Positions 1 through 14,200 of a stretch of 64,000 nt of DNA are shown piece by piece. Made by a program: the position numbers and the translations under genes. Position 1 is the first letter of the stretch. Each line of letters begins with the position of its first letter. This stretch comes from Gigantopelta aegis (taxonomy: Eukaryota > Mollusca > Gastropoda > Neomphalida > Peltospiridae). The notes beneath the pieces were generated by a model. That model had not been told where the DNA came from and ran no database searches. It was given only the letters and a program-made list of their open reading frames with translations. The stretch spans positions 95,134,204-95,198,203 of the forward strand of contig NC_054704.1 of the NCBI RefSeq assembly GCF_016097555.1. The letters are read 5' to 3'.

Positions 1-97
1 AGGATACTGTAGGCCACGATATATTGTAATTTGGTAATTTTAAGCACTAGCCTATTTTGATTATACCATTTTCTGTTAATTTGTATTATTTGCACAA

Positions 98-405
98 GCG
101 CGGGACGTAGCCCAGTGGTAAAGCGCTCGCTTGATGCGCGGTCGATTTAGGATTGATCCCTGTCGGTGACCCCATTGGGCTATATCTCGTTCCAGCCAGT
201 GCTCCACAACTGGTGTAACAAAGGCCGTGGTTTGTACTATCCTGTCTGTGGGATGGTGCATATAAAATATTTCTTGCTGTTACTAAAAAAGAGTAGCCCT
301 TGAAGTGTCGACAGCGGGTTTCCTCTCTATATATCTGTGTGGTCTTTAATCATATGTCTGACGCCATATAACCGTAAATAAAATGTGTTGAGTGCGTCGT
401 TAAAT
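98..405 (+). mobile_element. tRNA-derived SINE, head 1 / tail A (reference copy)
   Basis: Defines the SINE parts used in the entries below. Head 1 is tRNA-like, GTAGCCCAGTGGTAAAGC (A box) with GGATTGATCC (B box). The core has GCCAGTGCACCACGACTGG and GGATGGTGCATATAAAAG. Tail A ends GTCGTTAAATAAAACATTTCC plus TTCC repeats. Head 2 is a different tRNA-like start, TTTAGCTCAGTCGGTTGAG. Tail B reads GACATCCAATAGCCGATGAT and ends TTAAACAAAACAAACTTTAA. Tail C reads GACACCCAATAGCCGATG and ends GTTAAACATTCATTC. Pol III transcription and borrowing of LINE machinery are known for such elements. The superfamily name (for example a MetaSINE-type core) I cannot settle. Confidence 0.85.
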
Positions 406-550
406 TACTTTTATTTACTTTTCAGTGCATCTTACAATATTTGTGCAAATAGGAAGGAAGGAAGGAAGGAAATATTAATATTAATATTTCCTTTCTTCCT
501 TCCTATTTGCACAAATATTGTAAGATGCACTGAAAAGTAAATAAAAGTAA
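405..550. repeat. Near-perfect 146-bp palindrome at a SINE 3' end
   Basis: Two arms of about 71 bases meet with no spacer at AATATTAATATTAATATT; I see one mismatch (in the GGAA run). The left arm starts in the tail of the SINE at 98-405. Confidence 0.9.
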
Positions 551-787
551 AGTGGAACTAACCTTCTGACGATCAACACGAACACTTGACTACGATATGT
601 AATACTAGTAACACTGAAATAGTAGTTTGACTTAATATTTACATACCCATATCTAAACAGAGTACAATCTATCGCTAGCTGGGGGGCACAAGTAAATGTT
701 TTAATCTTAAAGGATTTCAAACGCGATTCACTGATATTTGGAGAACAAACCATCAATGTTTTGGATAGCATTTTAAAGGTTTGTTTT
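551..787. other. Unassigned upstream sequence
   Basis: AT-rich with no gene, repeat or long open frame that I recognise. Confidence 0.5.
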
Positions 788-1015
788 CATAGGTGTACGG
801 ACTCCCATTTTTTTGTAGAGGGTCAAGCTGGCTTTTGCCCGAATTATTACCAAACAATATAACGAATCACTAAGCATTTTCACATGGATTACAACTAATT
901 TTGAGGGTAGAATGATGGAAATACATTGTAAAAGGGTATGAGATTAGCACATTTCGCCCGAATATCGATCTGTATTATTTTTGCCCGAATTTGAGGTTTT
1001 GCTCCAGCACTAGGG
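788..1015 (-). repeat. Unnamed interspersed repeat (GTACGCCTATG-end family)
   Basis: Reverse-strand copy of a repeat also seen at 49036-49306 and 51045-51320. Shared parts are the end CCCATTTTT.GTAGAGGG with TAGGTGTACG, TTTGCCCGAAT, and GGATTACAACTAA. No coding capacity or known family recognised. Confidence 0.6.
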
Positions 1016-1410
1016 GGCAGTTGCACCCCCGCCCCTATCTCGTACGCTTATGTTTGTTTTGTTTATACCTATAGAAGCCTCCACCCAAACCCTACCCCCA
1101 ATACCCCCCAACCTCCCCCCAAAAAAACCCAACAACAAGAAACATCAACAACAACAGCAGCATCATCAACAGCAAACCCATTTGGTCCATACGTGGAGAA
1201 GGGAGCAGTCACCCTCGACCCCTGTTCTTGTCTACGGGCCTGATAGGTAGGTGTTAATGACCACCGCTACATTACCCCCTGTGCCACCTTTCGTTCCCAT
1301 TAACCCCACAACCCCCACCTGAATGTCCATTCAAGATTTGTAATCAGAGTCGGAGATAAGATTTGTCCGTGCTCTCTTGACCCGTGTCCACCCGAAGATG
1401 GTGACCCTTA
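1016..1410. other. Upstream region of gene 1
   Basis: C/A-rich low-complexity sequence (CCCCCAA and CAACAACAG runs, 1080-1180) followed by unremarkable sequence up to the TATA box. Confidence 0.5.
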
Positions 1411-1418
1411 TATAAATA
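1411..1418 (+). promoter_or_regulatory. Probable TATA box of gene 1
   Basis: TATAAATA lies 56 bases before the start codon of gene 1, which would place transcription start near 1440 and give a very short 5' UTR. Gene 2 also has a TATA-like box upstream of its first exon, which supports the call. Not tested. Confidence 0.55.
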
Positions 1419-1466
1419 TAGTGGACGATATGACAAGATACAAACACCAAATGTTAGAGTGGAGTG

Positions 1467-1518
1467 ATGTGGACAAAGTGTGTTGTGCTTTTAGCACTTG
1501 TGGCTAGAACAGATGCTG
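1467..1518 (+). CDS. Gene 1 exon 1: signal peptide
   Basis: Starts at the ATG in GGAGTGATGTGG and reads [17 protein letters not shown], a short hydrophobic signal peptide. It ends in phase 1 before GTAAGT. Gene 2 has the same layout: signal peptide exon ending in phase 1 after a G. Confidence 0.85.
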
Positions 1519-3408
1519 GTAAGTACACATCTGTTAAAACTGTGTGAATAAAACTATAAAATTATAACGTTCTCTACATACCAGCATATTACATGCATTT
1601 GTTTGGAAGCTATATATTTAAATTCATTAAAACTCCTAGTTTATTACCATGATCATGCATGAGAAGAAGTTTGTTTGTTTTGTTTAACGACACAACTAGA
1701 GCACATTGATTAATCAATTATCGGCTATTGGATGTCAAACATTTGGTAATTCTGACTCGTAGTCCTTAGAGAAAACCCTTACATCTTTCCTAATGCAGCA
1801 CAGGATCTTTTATATGCACTTTCCCTCAGACAGGATAGCACATACCACGGCCTTTGATATACTGGTCGTGGTGCACTGGCTGGAACGTGAAAACCCCCAA
1901 TGGGCCCACCGACGGGGATTGATCCCAAACCGAGCGAGCGCTTTACCATTGGGCTACGTTGTGCATGAGCATCACCAGGGTTTTGAAAGGTGTTCGTTTT
2001 TGTAATTAACATTTAAATAATAAGAAGTCCAGGGAAAAAGGAAAACATTGTCGAAAAAGAGGTTCGTTCGCACTACCAAACCCTCCAATGATGACGCTTC
2101 AAATGTGTTGATATAATAATCAGTTACGTATGTTTATTAACCCATATTTAAAAGGTACTTGTAAGTAAATGCGTTAAAAAATAACAGAGTATATGGCTTT
2201 AAATTGATACACACTACATTTTTTCTTCCACAAAATTAATGCTACCATTGTTGCAACGTTATAAATATAACTTGTTGAAATACAATTTGATCACCTATTT
2301 TAAAACTCCATAAATAAAAGAACAGCAGAGACTTGAATCAGAATTGTTTCATGATACATAGCTAAATGTCACAAACATACACAAATAGCACTGTAAGATT
2401 TGTCAAACATCATGGCTACTAATATACACGCATTGTCTGTAAAATTCTACAAATATAACGTTATATACACATATACATATATTACTATGGTATGTATACT
2501 TATTTTATTTTCAGGTCCCATTAACATTCAACATGACGGGTTTGATAACGACATGTCCTGTGCGATATACTGTCCAGGTTGGTAATGACTAATTACTGCA
2601 TTATCACATCTTTGTATTTTAGACTCTACATATGTTGTTTTGCCTGTATAAATTTTATCACTGCAGTACTATAATAAAACAAAATACCCCCCCCCCCCCC
2701 CCCCCCCCCCCCCCACACACACACAAAACCTGTCTACAGTATGCATGTAGTATGCTATTTAAGCCATATAAATGAACAAAAGTAAATCCCTTTAGATGGC
2801 TAAAACGTATTCGTCCCCATGAAGAAATTGTGGCGCAGTGCATTATTTATCCGAGCCAGTAGGATCTATGTCTGAGCATTCGATAAATAGAGAATAATAC
2901 ATGAGTGGCCGTTAGATACCATGTATCTCACAACGAGTCGTTTTAAAATGTATCTAACGAGCGAAAGCGAGTTTGACATGTTTTTAAATAACGAGTAGTG
3001 AGATAAATGGTATCTAACAGCCACTCATATATTATTCTCTATTTATAAAAAAGTGTTCTAATAGATGCACGCCAAACATTTCGCAAACCTGTACTCATGT
3101 TTAACTTGTTTCTCCAGAGAACGTCAAGTTCCAGTACACGCCGGGCACGACGTACCAGCACGACTACTCCGTGCAGGTGGAGACGACGATGGAAAACGCC
3201 TACGAAGATTCGGCGACGCTCGAGATAGCGGCCGTCGTCAACATCGAGGTCTTGTCCAAGTGTGACTTAGCCATGACGGTGAGACACAGCCGCCAACACA
3301 GTGGGTGGAATGTGTGAAGGCGGCTCCCGCCTCCCCCTCCCTATCGCTAATCTCTAGAAGTGTGTCTGACGCTCTCTCTCTCTCTGTCTGTCTCTCTGTC
3401 TGTCTGTC

Positions 3409-3486
<78 letters not shown>

Positions 3487-3706
3487 GCCAGTGCACCACA
3501 ACTGGTACACCAAAGGCCGTGGTATGTGCTATCCTGTCTATGGGATGGTGCATATAAAAGATCCCTTGCTGCCAATCGAAAAGAGTAGCCCAGGAAGTGG
3601 CGACAGCGGGTTTCCTCCAATATCTGTGTGGTCCATAACCATATGTCTGACGCCATATAACCGTAAATAAAATGTGTTGAGTGCGTCGTTAAATAAAACA
3701 TTTCCT

Positions 3707-3784
<78 letters not shown>

Positions 3785-6700
3785 GTGCACCTCTTCGCGT
3801 GCGCGCGTGCAATCTTTCCAAGCCACTGAAAATGTCCAACTATCCTTATCATTGAAGGCATTTATTAAAAATGTATAGAAAATTTACATTCTGGCAAATT
3901 CACACTTTTTTAATTGCACCTCACATTAATAACTCCTGTATTAAAAGGTATTAAAAGGCATTAAAGGTAACACTGATGCAATCTGAGCTAGATGTCCTAT
4001 ATATATTTACAGTATGACTTATATTTGTGCACACTACACATGTTCATGGCAACACTGCAATTACTGGGTCAAAAACGCTAATCAGTAGACCTGAACGAAT
4101 TTAGTTTCATTCAAAAGATCGGGTGCCCAATTTTAATTTAATTTTATTGGCATTAGAATTGATTTCAGATTGTTAGATTATGCAGTGTTGACATGAGGGA
4201 TGTGGGTAGAGTTACTCCCGTGATAGTGGTGTAAAACGAGGGTTTATTCCAGTATCATGAATTGAATACCATATGATGTAGTGTGTTACCTCTGTATACT
4301 GAAATTTAATGAGAGTTACTTCCCTTCTCGGACCCCTTGAAGTAAAGAGTGGCAATATTTCAAACTCGTATGCTTTTCTTCTTATTATTTAAAAAAATAA
4401 AAAATAAAAAAAATAAATACAGCTGACATACAATCCTGGTTTTTTATTGGTTATTTTTCGAATTAAATCTGGTGATTTATGTACGCCGTCATCGGTAGCC
4501 ATAATTTAAAACAATAATTATTTCGAGGACTCATTCTGCTGTCGCTTAGCCTCATGCGTGGTGTTTTCGATTGTGTCTTAATTCCGCGTTTTACATTATG
4601 TTTATGGTCAACATTGATGTGTATAATTTGCATAATTTTTTTTTTTTTTTTGGAATGTACCATTTTAATTTTTGACATTTTGTTACCAGCAGGTACCAAA
4701 TTTTTTTCTAGAACATAACTTTTGGGACTACAAATTGTACAATTATATTAAAGTTTATTTTGTTTAACGACAACACTAGAGCACATTGATTTATTAATCA
4801 TCGGCTAAATTTTGACATATAGTCTTTGAGAGAAAACCCGCTACATTTTTCCAATAGTAGCAAGGGATCTTTTATATGCACCATCTCACACAGGATAGCA
4901 CAAACCACGGCCTTTGTTATACCAATGTGCACAATGTGAATATGGAATGATGGAAATGGTCTTAAGTTACAATTTGTAAAAGCATTTCCATCGTGGTTTA
5001 AGAGTTGTGGCCCTAGTCCAAGTAACACACATTTGCTACTACTGAGGCCCTACATATTATTATGATTCAAACAAGACAGCTAACCTGAACACTGCTGTTC
5101 GAGAGCTAAATGAATATCGCTCTCTCAGTTGGAGATGTAGGTTTATAATGAAAACGGGATTTTTGCTTACCACTGAGTTGACCCGACAACACCCTCAGTA
5201 ATGTTCTGCCTGGTTAAATAAATATTTGCTGATGGGTTTCTTCCTGTAGTGTGTGCATTAGTGATTAATATGTGATTTGTTTTTTATCAGGGAGCTAAAA
5301 AATTATCAGTGTAAAGGTATTTGACGTCAAACAAAGGATTGTTGTTGTATTAGAGCGTGAATCTTTGACTACCGTTTGGTAGGCAGTGATAGGGCAGAAT
5401 TTATATACATTGGTCTCTGATGGTATGAGCGTTGATAACTGTCCAAATGTCTGTCCAGCTCTTTTACCATCAGAGTACTCGGGCTACCACAGTAATCTTA
5501 TGTTTGACGTTAAATACCATTACATTGATAATTTCACATATTAACCACTATTACACATGGTACAAGAAGAAACCTGACAGCACCCCCTTTCAACAATGTT
5601 TCAGTTAAATATGTAGGGGTGGGGAGTGAATGTCTGTAGATAAAAATACATGTATTTGTGGGTCTGAACCTGTTGGGAGAGGGGTTCAGGACATGCTTTG
5701 AATGTTGCATCGGATCAGTAGCCTAATGTAATAATGGAAAGTGAAGCAAAACTATTTGATATTTAATTTTAGTTTTTTCTTTTGAAAAAAATTATTATTT
5801 TATTTTTACAGATTTATATTATAACTATTACTAATGTTAGTGAATGTGTTATGTGGGCTGGGCATAACTTTCTTCAGCCATTCAGTAATGCCAAAATGTT
5901 GGTTATACATGGGTAAGATCAAAAGAATTGGTCACCAATGTGTGGTACAAGTGTAGTATTAGAATAGAGATAATAACAATGTATTTTATTGTTAAATATA
6001 ATGATTTTAACACAAAATATGTTGTATTTTGTATTAAATTGTTATAGTTAACAATGAAACACAGTAATAATATTCTTTATGTAGAATAAGATGCAGGACC
6101 TATTCTGTTCTTAGGTAGAAAATTAAACATTGTTTTTTTCAGATTTCATTTCTATATATAAGATAATGTTTGTTAATAATTCAAAGTACTACAAAAAATT
6201 AGACAAAGCTATTTGGCCTGAGAATTGTAAAAAGTTCAATGCAATTATTCAATGTCTAAAAGATCAGGGACATACTAATAAAAAACAAGTAAAATATTTA
6301 GAAGCCAGGTCACAATCACAAACCCGGAAATTTTATCTACTTCCAAAAATCCACAAGCCAGTCGATACATGGACCGATATTAACACACCACCCGGTCGTC
6401 CAATCATTTCAGACTGTGGATCAGAATCGTACAATATTTCAATATACATAGACTTTCACTTAAAACCAATTGCAAATAGACATGAAAGTTTTGTGAAAAA
6501 CACTGAAGATCTTCTATCAAAATTATCAAAAACCAAAATCCCAAAAGATTCATTCTTGGTTACCCTTGATATTGACTCCATGTACACCAACATAGGTATT
6601 GATGCGGGCATTGATTCAGTTAAGAGAGCATTTGATAACTACCCAGATCCAAACAGACCAGATAACAACATTATTGAGCTGTTAGAATTAAGCCTAAAAG

Positions 6701-8259
6701 GAAATGATTTTGAGTTTGATGGAGAAATGTATCAGCAAGTGTGTGGTTGTGCTATGGGCAAACGTTTTAGTCCAAACTTTGCATCTATCTATGTCGCCGA
6801 ATGGGAAGAGGCTGCTTTAAAGAAATCGAGTAAAACACCTCTTTTGTACCTCAGATATCTCGACGATATACTTATCATTTGGCCACATTCTAAACAAGAA
6901 TTTTGGAACTTTTTTGAGCTATTAAATCAAGAGGATGACAATATCAAATTTAAGGCCACCATATCAGATAAATCAGTTGACTTTTTGGATGTAACAATTT
7001 ATAAAGGTACACAGTTTGAAACATCAGGTTACCTAGACTACAAAGTGTTTTTCAAACCCACAGACACACACCAACTTCTCCACTGCAAGTCTTTTCACCC
7101 ATGCCACACCTTTAAAGGCATTGTTAAATCTCAGATTATTAGATTTCACAGAAATTCGAGTAACAAACAGAATTTCAATGAGGCTTGTTCACTTTTATTT
7201 AGTGCTTTAAAACCTAGGGGATATTCAAAACAGTTTTTAAGAAAAATTAAATCTGAAACTGTTCGAGAATTAGAAAATCCCTTTAGGGCAACTGAAGACT
7301 ATAAACCATACAAACTTCAGCATAACCAATTGCCTCAAATAAGCACTGGCTCGTCTACTACTTGTGCCAAAACCAGGTGTAGACTTCACAACTTACTTAA
7401 AACGCAGTCGACTTTTAAAAGTCAACAGACCAAAATTGAATATCAAATTCGAATAGACATGAACTGTGATTCGAAAAATGTAGTATATCTAATCACCTGT
7501 AATTTATGTAAAAAACAGTACATAGGACAAATGCAAAACCAACTGAGAATTAGAGCAGTTTGTCACAAGTATGATATTCGGCATGAAGTTGACACCCCTG
7601 TCGCCAATCACTTCAATCTACCTGACCATTCGTTAGATGAAAACTTTGAAACAATTCCAATTGAACAACCCCTGATACTTGGTTCAAAAGACGAAACAGA
7701 CCTCTTGAGACTTGAACGAGAGGCCTTCTGGATTCGTACATTACAGACAAAACAGCCGTTTGGAATCAACGTTGAATCTGGTAAAGCTGTAAAAAGAGAT
7801 AAAATAATTTTTCCAATAATTTACAGTCGACGTAACGTTGATATTGGTAAACTTATGAAGGAGGAGTTTTTAAATCTGCAAACTGTTATGAAAAACCCTA
7901 TTACAGCACGTCCGGTTATTGCATATAGAAAAAATCCAAGTCTCAAGGATATCTTAGTCTCCACCCGACTACACGCCGCCTAAGCCTGCGTCTAAGCCTC
8001 TAAGCCGGTCCATTTTTCAGTGGTTGGTTTGTTGTCCCTTTCCTAACAATTTTTTTTAAAAACAAATACATCGTATCCGGCTGTAAACAAAACATAGTAC
8101 TAGCCAAATAAATTTAAAACAAGACTGACCGAAAAACAGTTATATTTTGTATATCACAACGGTCAATTTAAAATCAATTTCGAATCCTTGGGGCAAAATT
8201 AGAAAATATTTTTTTTTTAGTTTTTAAAAAATTCCTGAATACATACATACATACATACA

Positions 8260-8295
<36 letters not shown>

Positions 8296-11200
8296 TATAT
8301 ATGGCCAAATTTACAAAGCCTGTTTTAGACTACATACATTAACAATGCTTAAACACCTGCATTTAAGAAAAACAGACTTCGTAAATTTGGCCCATATTGT
8401 TTGATCAAATATATGGAGGCACAGGCCCCTTGGGGCCCCCACCTGAATCCGCGCCTGGCATGTAAATGTATTTACATATTTTATTTCTACAGCTCCACCA
8501 TGTGAAGATCGTTCACTCGTCAGAAACAAAGATTCAGCTGTCACCTCACTTCAAGATGTCTTTAGAGAGAAATCCGCTTCGCTTCTCTTTCCATGACGGC
8601 GAAATTCCTAATCTGTGTCCAGTGAACGATGAAGAAAAGTGGGTTCTTAACTTTAAGAGAGGTGTGCTGTCTACCATACAGAACACAATGGACAACTTGG
8701 AACATGACCAGAAGACAAAAGAGGTATGTGAAGCAAGACTTCGTGTATTGAGTAGGGTCTACACAAATTCCAGACACAAATTCAGGATGTTTTGTACGAT
8801 GGTTCAGAAAGTATACATATCTTAAAGAGTTAAATAAACCATATTAAATATTGATGACTTCCCTTTCAGCATTTTAGTTTTGCATTACCATAGTTTGACA
8901 CCCAATAGCCGATGCATTTTTTGTGCTGGGGTGTTGTTAAACATTCATTCATGTATTCATTCCCTTTCGGTAGTAATTGTTCTTATGCTGTGCACAATTT
9001 TGAAGTGAATAAAAGTACTGTAATAACCGTGAAGGAAGAGATAGCAAGTCCAGCAAGCCATACCATATACCACCAAATAAAATGCCATAATAAGAAAATT
9101 AATTCTGTACATTGCATTTTGTTTTGTTGAGTTAACAGTGCATCATTTCAACATATTTAAACACATTTGTACAGTGAGAAACCAAAGGTACAATTCAGTG
9201 AAAACCTTTGAGCTTATTCTATAAGTCAAACACCAAAATGACACAACCTGGAAAAACAATAACTTTTACTGCCATTGCTTTTATATCTGTTTATTCATTG
9301 TCATTTATGAAAGTACAGGACTCTTGTTAACTTTATTAAAATAACATTTTACCATCAGACATATTAAAGACCATCAGTGTCGAATGTCATAAAAGTAAGA
9401 GCTTTGCGAGTCCAACATGATTTCCCCCAAGTACTGGATTTCTGATTTGACTAAAAATTGTGCATTGTTAAAGGTATTGTATGTTTACAAGAAAGATATA
9501 CATCTTTGGATGATAAAAGAAATCACATCCATTTTTTTTTAGAATAATAAAAAGTGTTTTGCCCAAGAAGGTCCATTTTTTCCTTCCCCATCCTTTCATA
9601 AAATAAACTGACTTAAAAAAAATGAAATGAAACAAACATACATAGACAATGTACATATATATAAATATAATTAATAAATAAATATATGACTAACACCTTA
9701 CAACGTTTACTCCAAACAATAATAATGAGCAATGACTGGACTAGAAATGACTGTCTATGTTGATATTTCTTAATGCATTAATACATGTATTGATTAGTTT
9801 TGAAATATCATTTCAGAGTGATGTCACTGGAGAATGCTTCACTGAATACAAGGTTACCAATCGTGGTTGGTATTCAACTACAGTAAAGAAGTCCAAAGAT
9901 CTTATTGGCTGTAATGATCGTCATGGTTACCAGAGCAGCATCCATGCTATGCCTTACAGTGCTTCTTCGGTACGTCTGACAACTTCTTTTTTTTCATTGC
10001 GATATATAGGAGTACAGGTAGGAAGGAATGAATGTTTTTATTTAATGACACACTCAACACAATTTAATTATGGTGTCGGTCATATGGTTAAAGACCACAC
10101 AGAAAATGAGAGAGGAAACCCTCTTCTGCCAAGCAGTTGGCTACTCTATTCAATTAGCAGTAAGGGATCTGTTATATGCAGCATCCCACAGACAGAAGAA
10201 TACACACCATGGCCTTTATTATATCAGTTGTGGACATTAACATCAGACCTACATACACTGTCAGGCATGTATAATTTAAGGTATGCGTGCAAGGCATGAG
10301 GTTCTTGGTATGCCTTGTGTATGTGTGTATTGAGACTGTCTTCCAGTGGTTCACCTCATGTAATAACAAATTCAATTATTCAGTGCTGTGAATGCAACTA
10401 ATCTCCTACTCCATCCCCACCCGAAATATTGGAGGAAGTTACTTAATTTATGATATAGTCTTTTACCAACTAACAAAGAGAGGAAAAAAAGATACAGATG
10501 ATGAAATGTTACATGTATTTAGAACCTGATCAGAGTAGTTAAAATAGGGGACATTTTTATTAATATATGAGATGCCCTATATAAACAGGTGGTTATTACT
10601 GAAGGTGTGCTTCATACCAAATTTGATTTCAAGTATATTGGTAAAGATATGTAGCACTTAGGTTATAAATAATAATTTACATCTTCTGATCTTTTTAAGA
10701 AAATCCAGTCTCTTCCTCTGATGAAGAGCACCCATGAGTGCGAACAGGAACTGGATAAAAGTGGTTTCTTGAAGAGCGCCACCTGTAGGGAGGTTCATGT
10801 CTTTCGACCATTTTCTAAGGAGAACAGCGGGGCTGTCACCAAAGTTTCTCAGAAAATAACCAACACAGGACAGTTTGATGGCATTTCAGTAGCTCAAGGT
10901 AATGTATAATGTTTGGACTTTAGCTCTGTATATACAAATGAAGAGTTTAGGTGCAAAAACTGATAAATGCCATTTTATCCAAAAAACTACTTCTACTGTT
11001 ATTACTTAGTTCAAGGCGTTCTGATTTTCATACTAGTTTTTTTTAATTCTGTCTTTTATTTATTTTACTTATTTCAAATGAAGATCGCCCATTGCGGACT
11101 TGATGTTTTACATATAAAGCATAAAAAACACACAATCTTTTGCCGAAAATTACTAAAATGGATTTATTGATTTTTGCATTTGAACTCTTCAGATGTTTAC

Positions 11201-14200
11201 TAATATTCTAAATGTAGTAACATGAAGAAAAATATTACTGAAGTGTGAGCTTCCTATCAGCTAAATAAGCTATGAAAACTGTTGATTTTTGAATATAGTG
11301 GAAATAAATATACAAACCCCTCACAGTTACCTTTTCTCTTGGCTCTGACTAGTTGCCATACCTGGTAACAATATGTTATAAAAAAAGTTTTTTTATTTTG
11401 TTTAAAGACATTAGTAGAGCACATTGATAATATGTTATAAAACATATTTTTATATTTTGTATCATCATTTCAGACGTTGTCCTGAAGAGAGTGAACCTGC
11501 TGTTTGAGCACGAGCGTCTTATGACGAGTGATGACCACAGACACAGCCTCATCTCCAAACTGGACGAGATCTGTACCGCGACGGCGGAGGACATCCGTCC
11601 AGAGGTTCCCGGGATCTTCGCCCAGCTCGTCTCCATCATGAAGAACCTGGACAGTGAGACAATCCGAGACGTCTACTCACAGATCTTGGACAAATCCATC
11701 TGCAAGGAAAACAACAGACGGACAAAGTATGTGAAAGAGTTTACACATTTTATTCATAATTGTGTCTTGTTTGTTTTTTTAACAACATCCTATCATTTAG
11801 ATAATCAGGTATAACAAATGATAGTTTGATATAAAGTATGAAAACTTGCCACAGCTGGTTACATCTTTTCCGTTAGGAATAAAAGATGTTTTATATGTAC
11901 TTGCACAGCCACCACTCACAGAGCACCAAGGAAAATTGAATAAACCAAAAACATTTACCATTAAATCAACAGTCCAAGACAGCATTCTTGAACTGTAGTT
12001 GAATATAAGCATGAAAATAAGTTGCATGAATGAATGACTATTAAATACTGAGAATAATACGTCAGGCAGTTAAATACAGGAATGAAATACTTTCAAAATA
12101 GGATGTAACAAGTCTAGTCTCAGTTTTAGGATTATTTGAAAAACAATTTATTGTGTTCACAAAACCCTATCAAATTTAAAAACTATAAAAATAAGAAGGA
12201 AGGAAGGAAATGGTTTATTTAACGAAGCACTCAACACATTTTATTTACAGTTATATGGCATCAGACATATGGTTAAGGACCACACAGATATTGAGAGAGG
12301 AAACCATAAAAATAAGAGTGCAAACTTTTTCACAACTTTAATTTCCAAACAGTAACATAGACCTTCTCACTGTAAGCATTTTAGAAATGTGCATACATCT
12401 TCGTTTTGCTTGTGTTAAATTAATTTGATGAAATCTGTTTATCTTTGCCAGGCAGTTTTTTCTGGACGCGATTCCAATGGCTGGTACGGCGTCTGCTACT
12501 CGAGTCCTGAAGGAAATGATCATTGGTAAAGAGGTCTCTGACCACGTCACAAAGATGTGGCTCATGTCCCTCGCCTTTGTGCAGGATCCTTGCTACAAAG
12601 TATTGATGGAAGCTAAGGTAAATGGTTAGCAGTCTCATGTTATTGTGATATGCTTAATATGTAAAGCTTCAATTAACAAATCATCATATATGTATCTGTT
12701 GCTGATTTGTTTGAATTGCGGCAGAAAATATGTCCAGGCAGATTTAATCTATTATGACATTAAATATTAGCGATCTTAAAATTTAGCAAAATCCAGTTAA
12801 GTGACATATTGGCAATATCAAACTTTACCAATGATGGTGCATATAAAAGATCCCTTGCTATTATGGAAAAATGTTGCAGATTTCCTATCTAAGACTATAT
12901 GTCAGAAACTACCAAATGTTTAAAATCCAATTACTGATGATTATTAAATCAGTATGCTCAGTTTTGTCGTTACACAAAACAAACTTCAACTTCAGACTTT
13001 ACCAAGGTCTGCATATCAGACATTAAACAAAATTAAGCTCAAGTTGTAGGATCAGCTAAAAGAATACTTTTGATACATTGTGATGTTATGCAGCTTACAG
13101 ACAATTAAATTTAGTAGAAAACTGCTAACTACCTATAGTGATTTGCTATACATACAGTTTAATCAATAGCATATAACCGTTGTTGTGTGTTAAATTAATC
13201 ACCAACAAAACAATCTTACAAAAGTTTTTCAAAACATTCTGTTGATTATGTCTTTAAATGAAATATTAGCATTTTGTATGACCTCACTAAATTTGCTAAT
13301 ATTTTATGCTCACTAACATTTTGTGATTTACAGTAATTCTTGTTTCAGTGTTGTATTACTTCTTTTAGGTTTTACTTGACAATCCAGCAACCAGCCTACA
13401 GTTGATGCTGTTGGCATCTACACTGTAAACAACATCCAATGTGTCAGTTTTCATTACTTGTTTTAGAATTTACTTGACAACCCAGCAACCAGCCTACAGT
13501 CAGTAGTGCCAACTACTGTAAACAACATCCAATGTGTCAGTGTTTGTGACTTGTTTTAGAATTTACTCGACAACCCAGCAACCAGCCTACAGTCCATGGT
13601 GCCAACTACTGTAAACAACATCCAATGTGTCAGTGTTTGTTACTTGTTTTAGAATTTACTCGACAACCCAGCAACCAGCCTACAGTCAATGGTGCCAACT
13701 ACTGTAAACAGCATCCAATGTTTCTGTATTTGTGACTTGTTTTAGATTTTACTCGACAAACCCAGCAACCAGCCTATAGTCCATGCTACCGGCATCCACA
13801 CTGGTCAACAACTACTGTAAACAACATCCAATGTTTCTGTATTTGTGACTTGTTTTAGATTTTACTCGACAAACCCAGCAACCAGCCTATAGTCCATGCT
13901 ACCGGCATCCACACTGGTCAACAACTACTGTAATTACATCCAATGTTTCAGTGTTTGTGACTTGTTTTAGGTTTTACTTGACAACCCAGCAACCAGCCTA
14001 TAGTCCATGCTACCAGTATCCACACTGGTCAACAACTACTGTAATTACATCCAATGTTTCAGTGTTTGTGACTTGTTTTAGGTTTTACTTGACAACCCGG
14101 CAACCAGCCTACAGTCCATGCTACCAGTATCTACACTGGTCAACAACTATTGTAAACAACATGCATCGTGTGAGAATGACCAGCCTGTGATCGACATCGT

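Noticed and set aside
3238-3861. Arg-Glu and Ser-Leu repeat proteins on both strands
   Set aside because: Translations of (CT)n; no gene.
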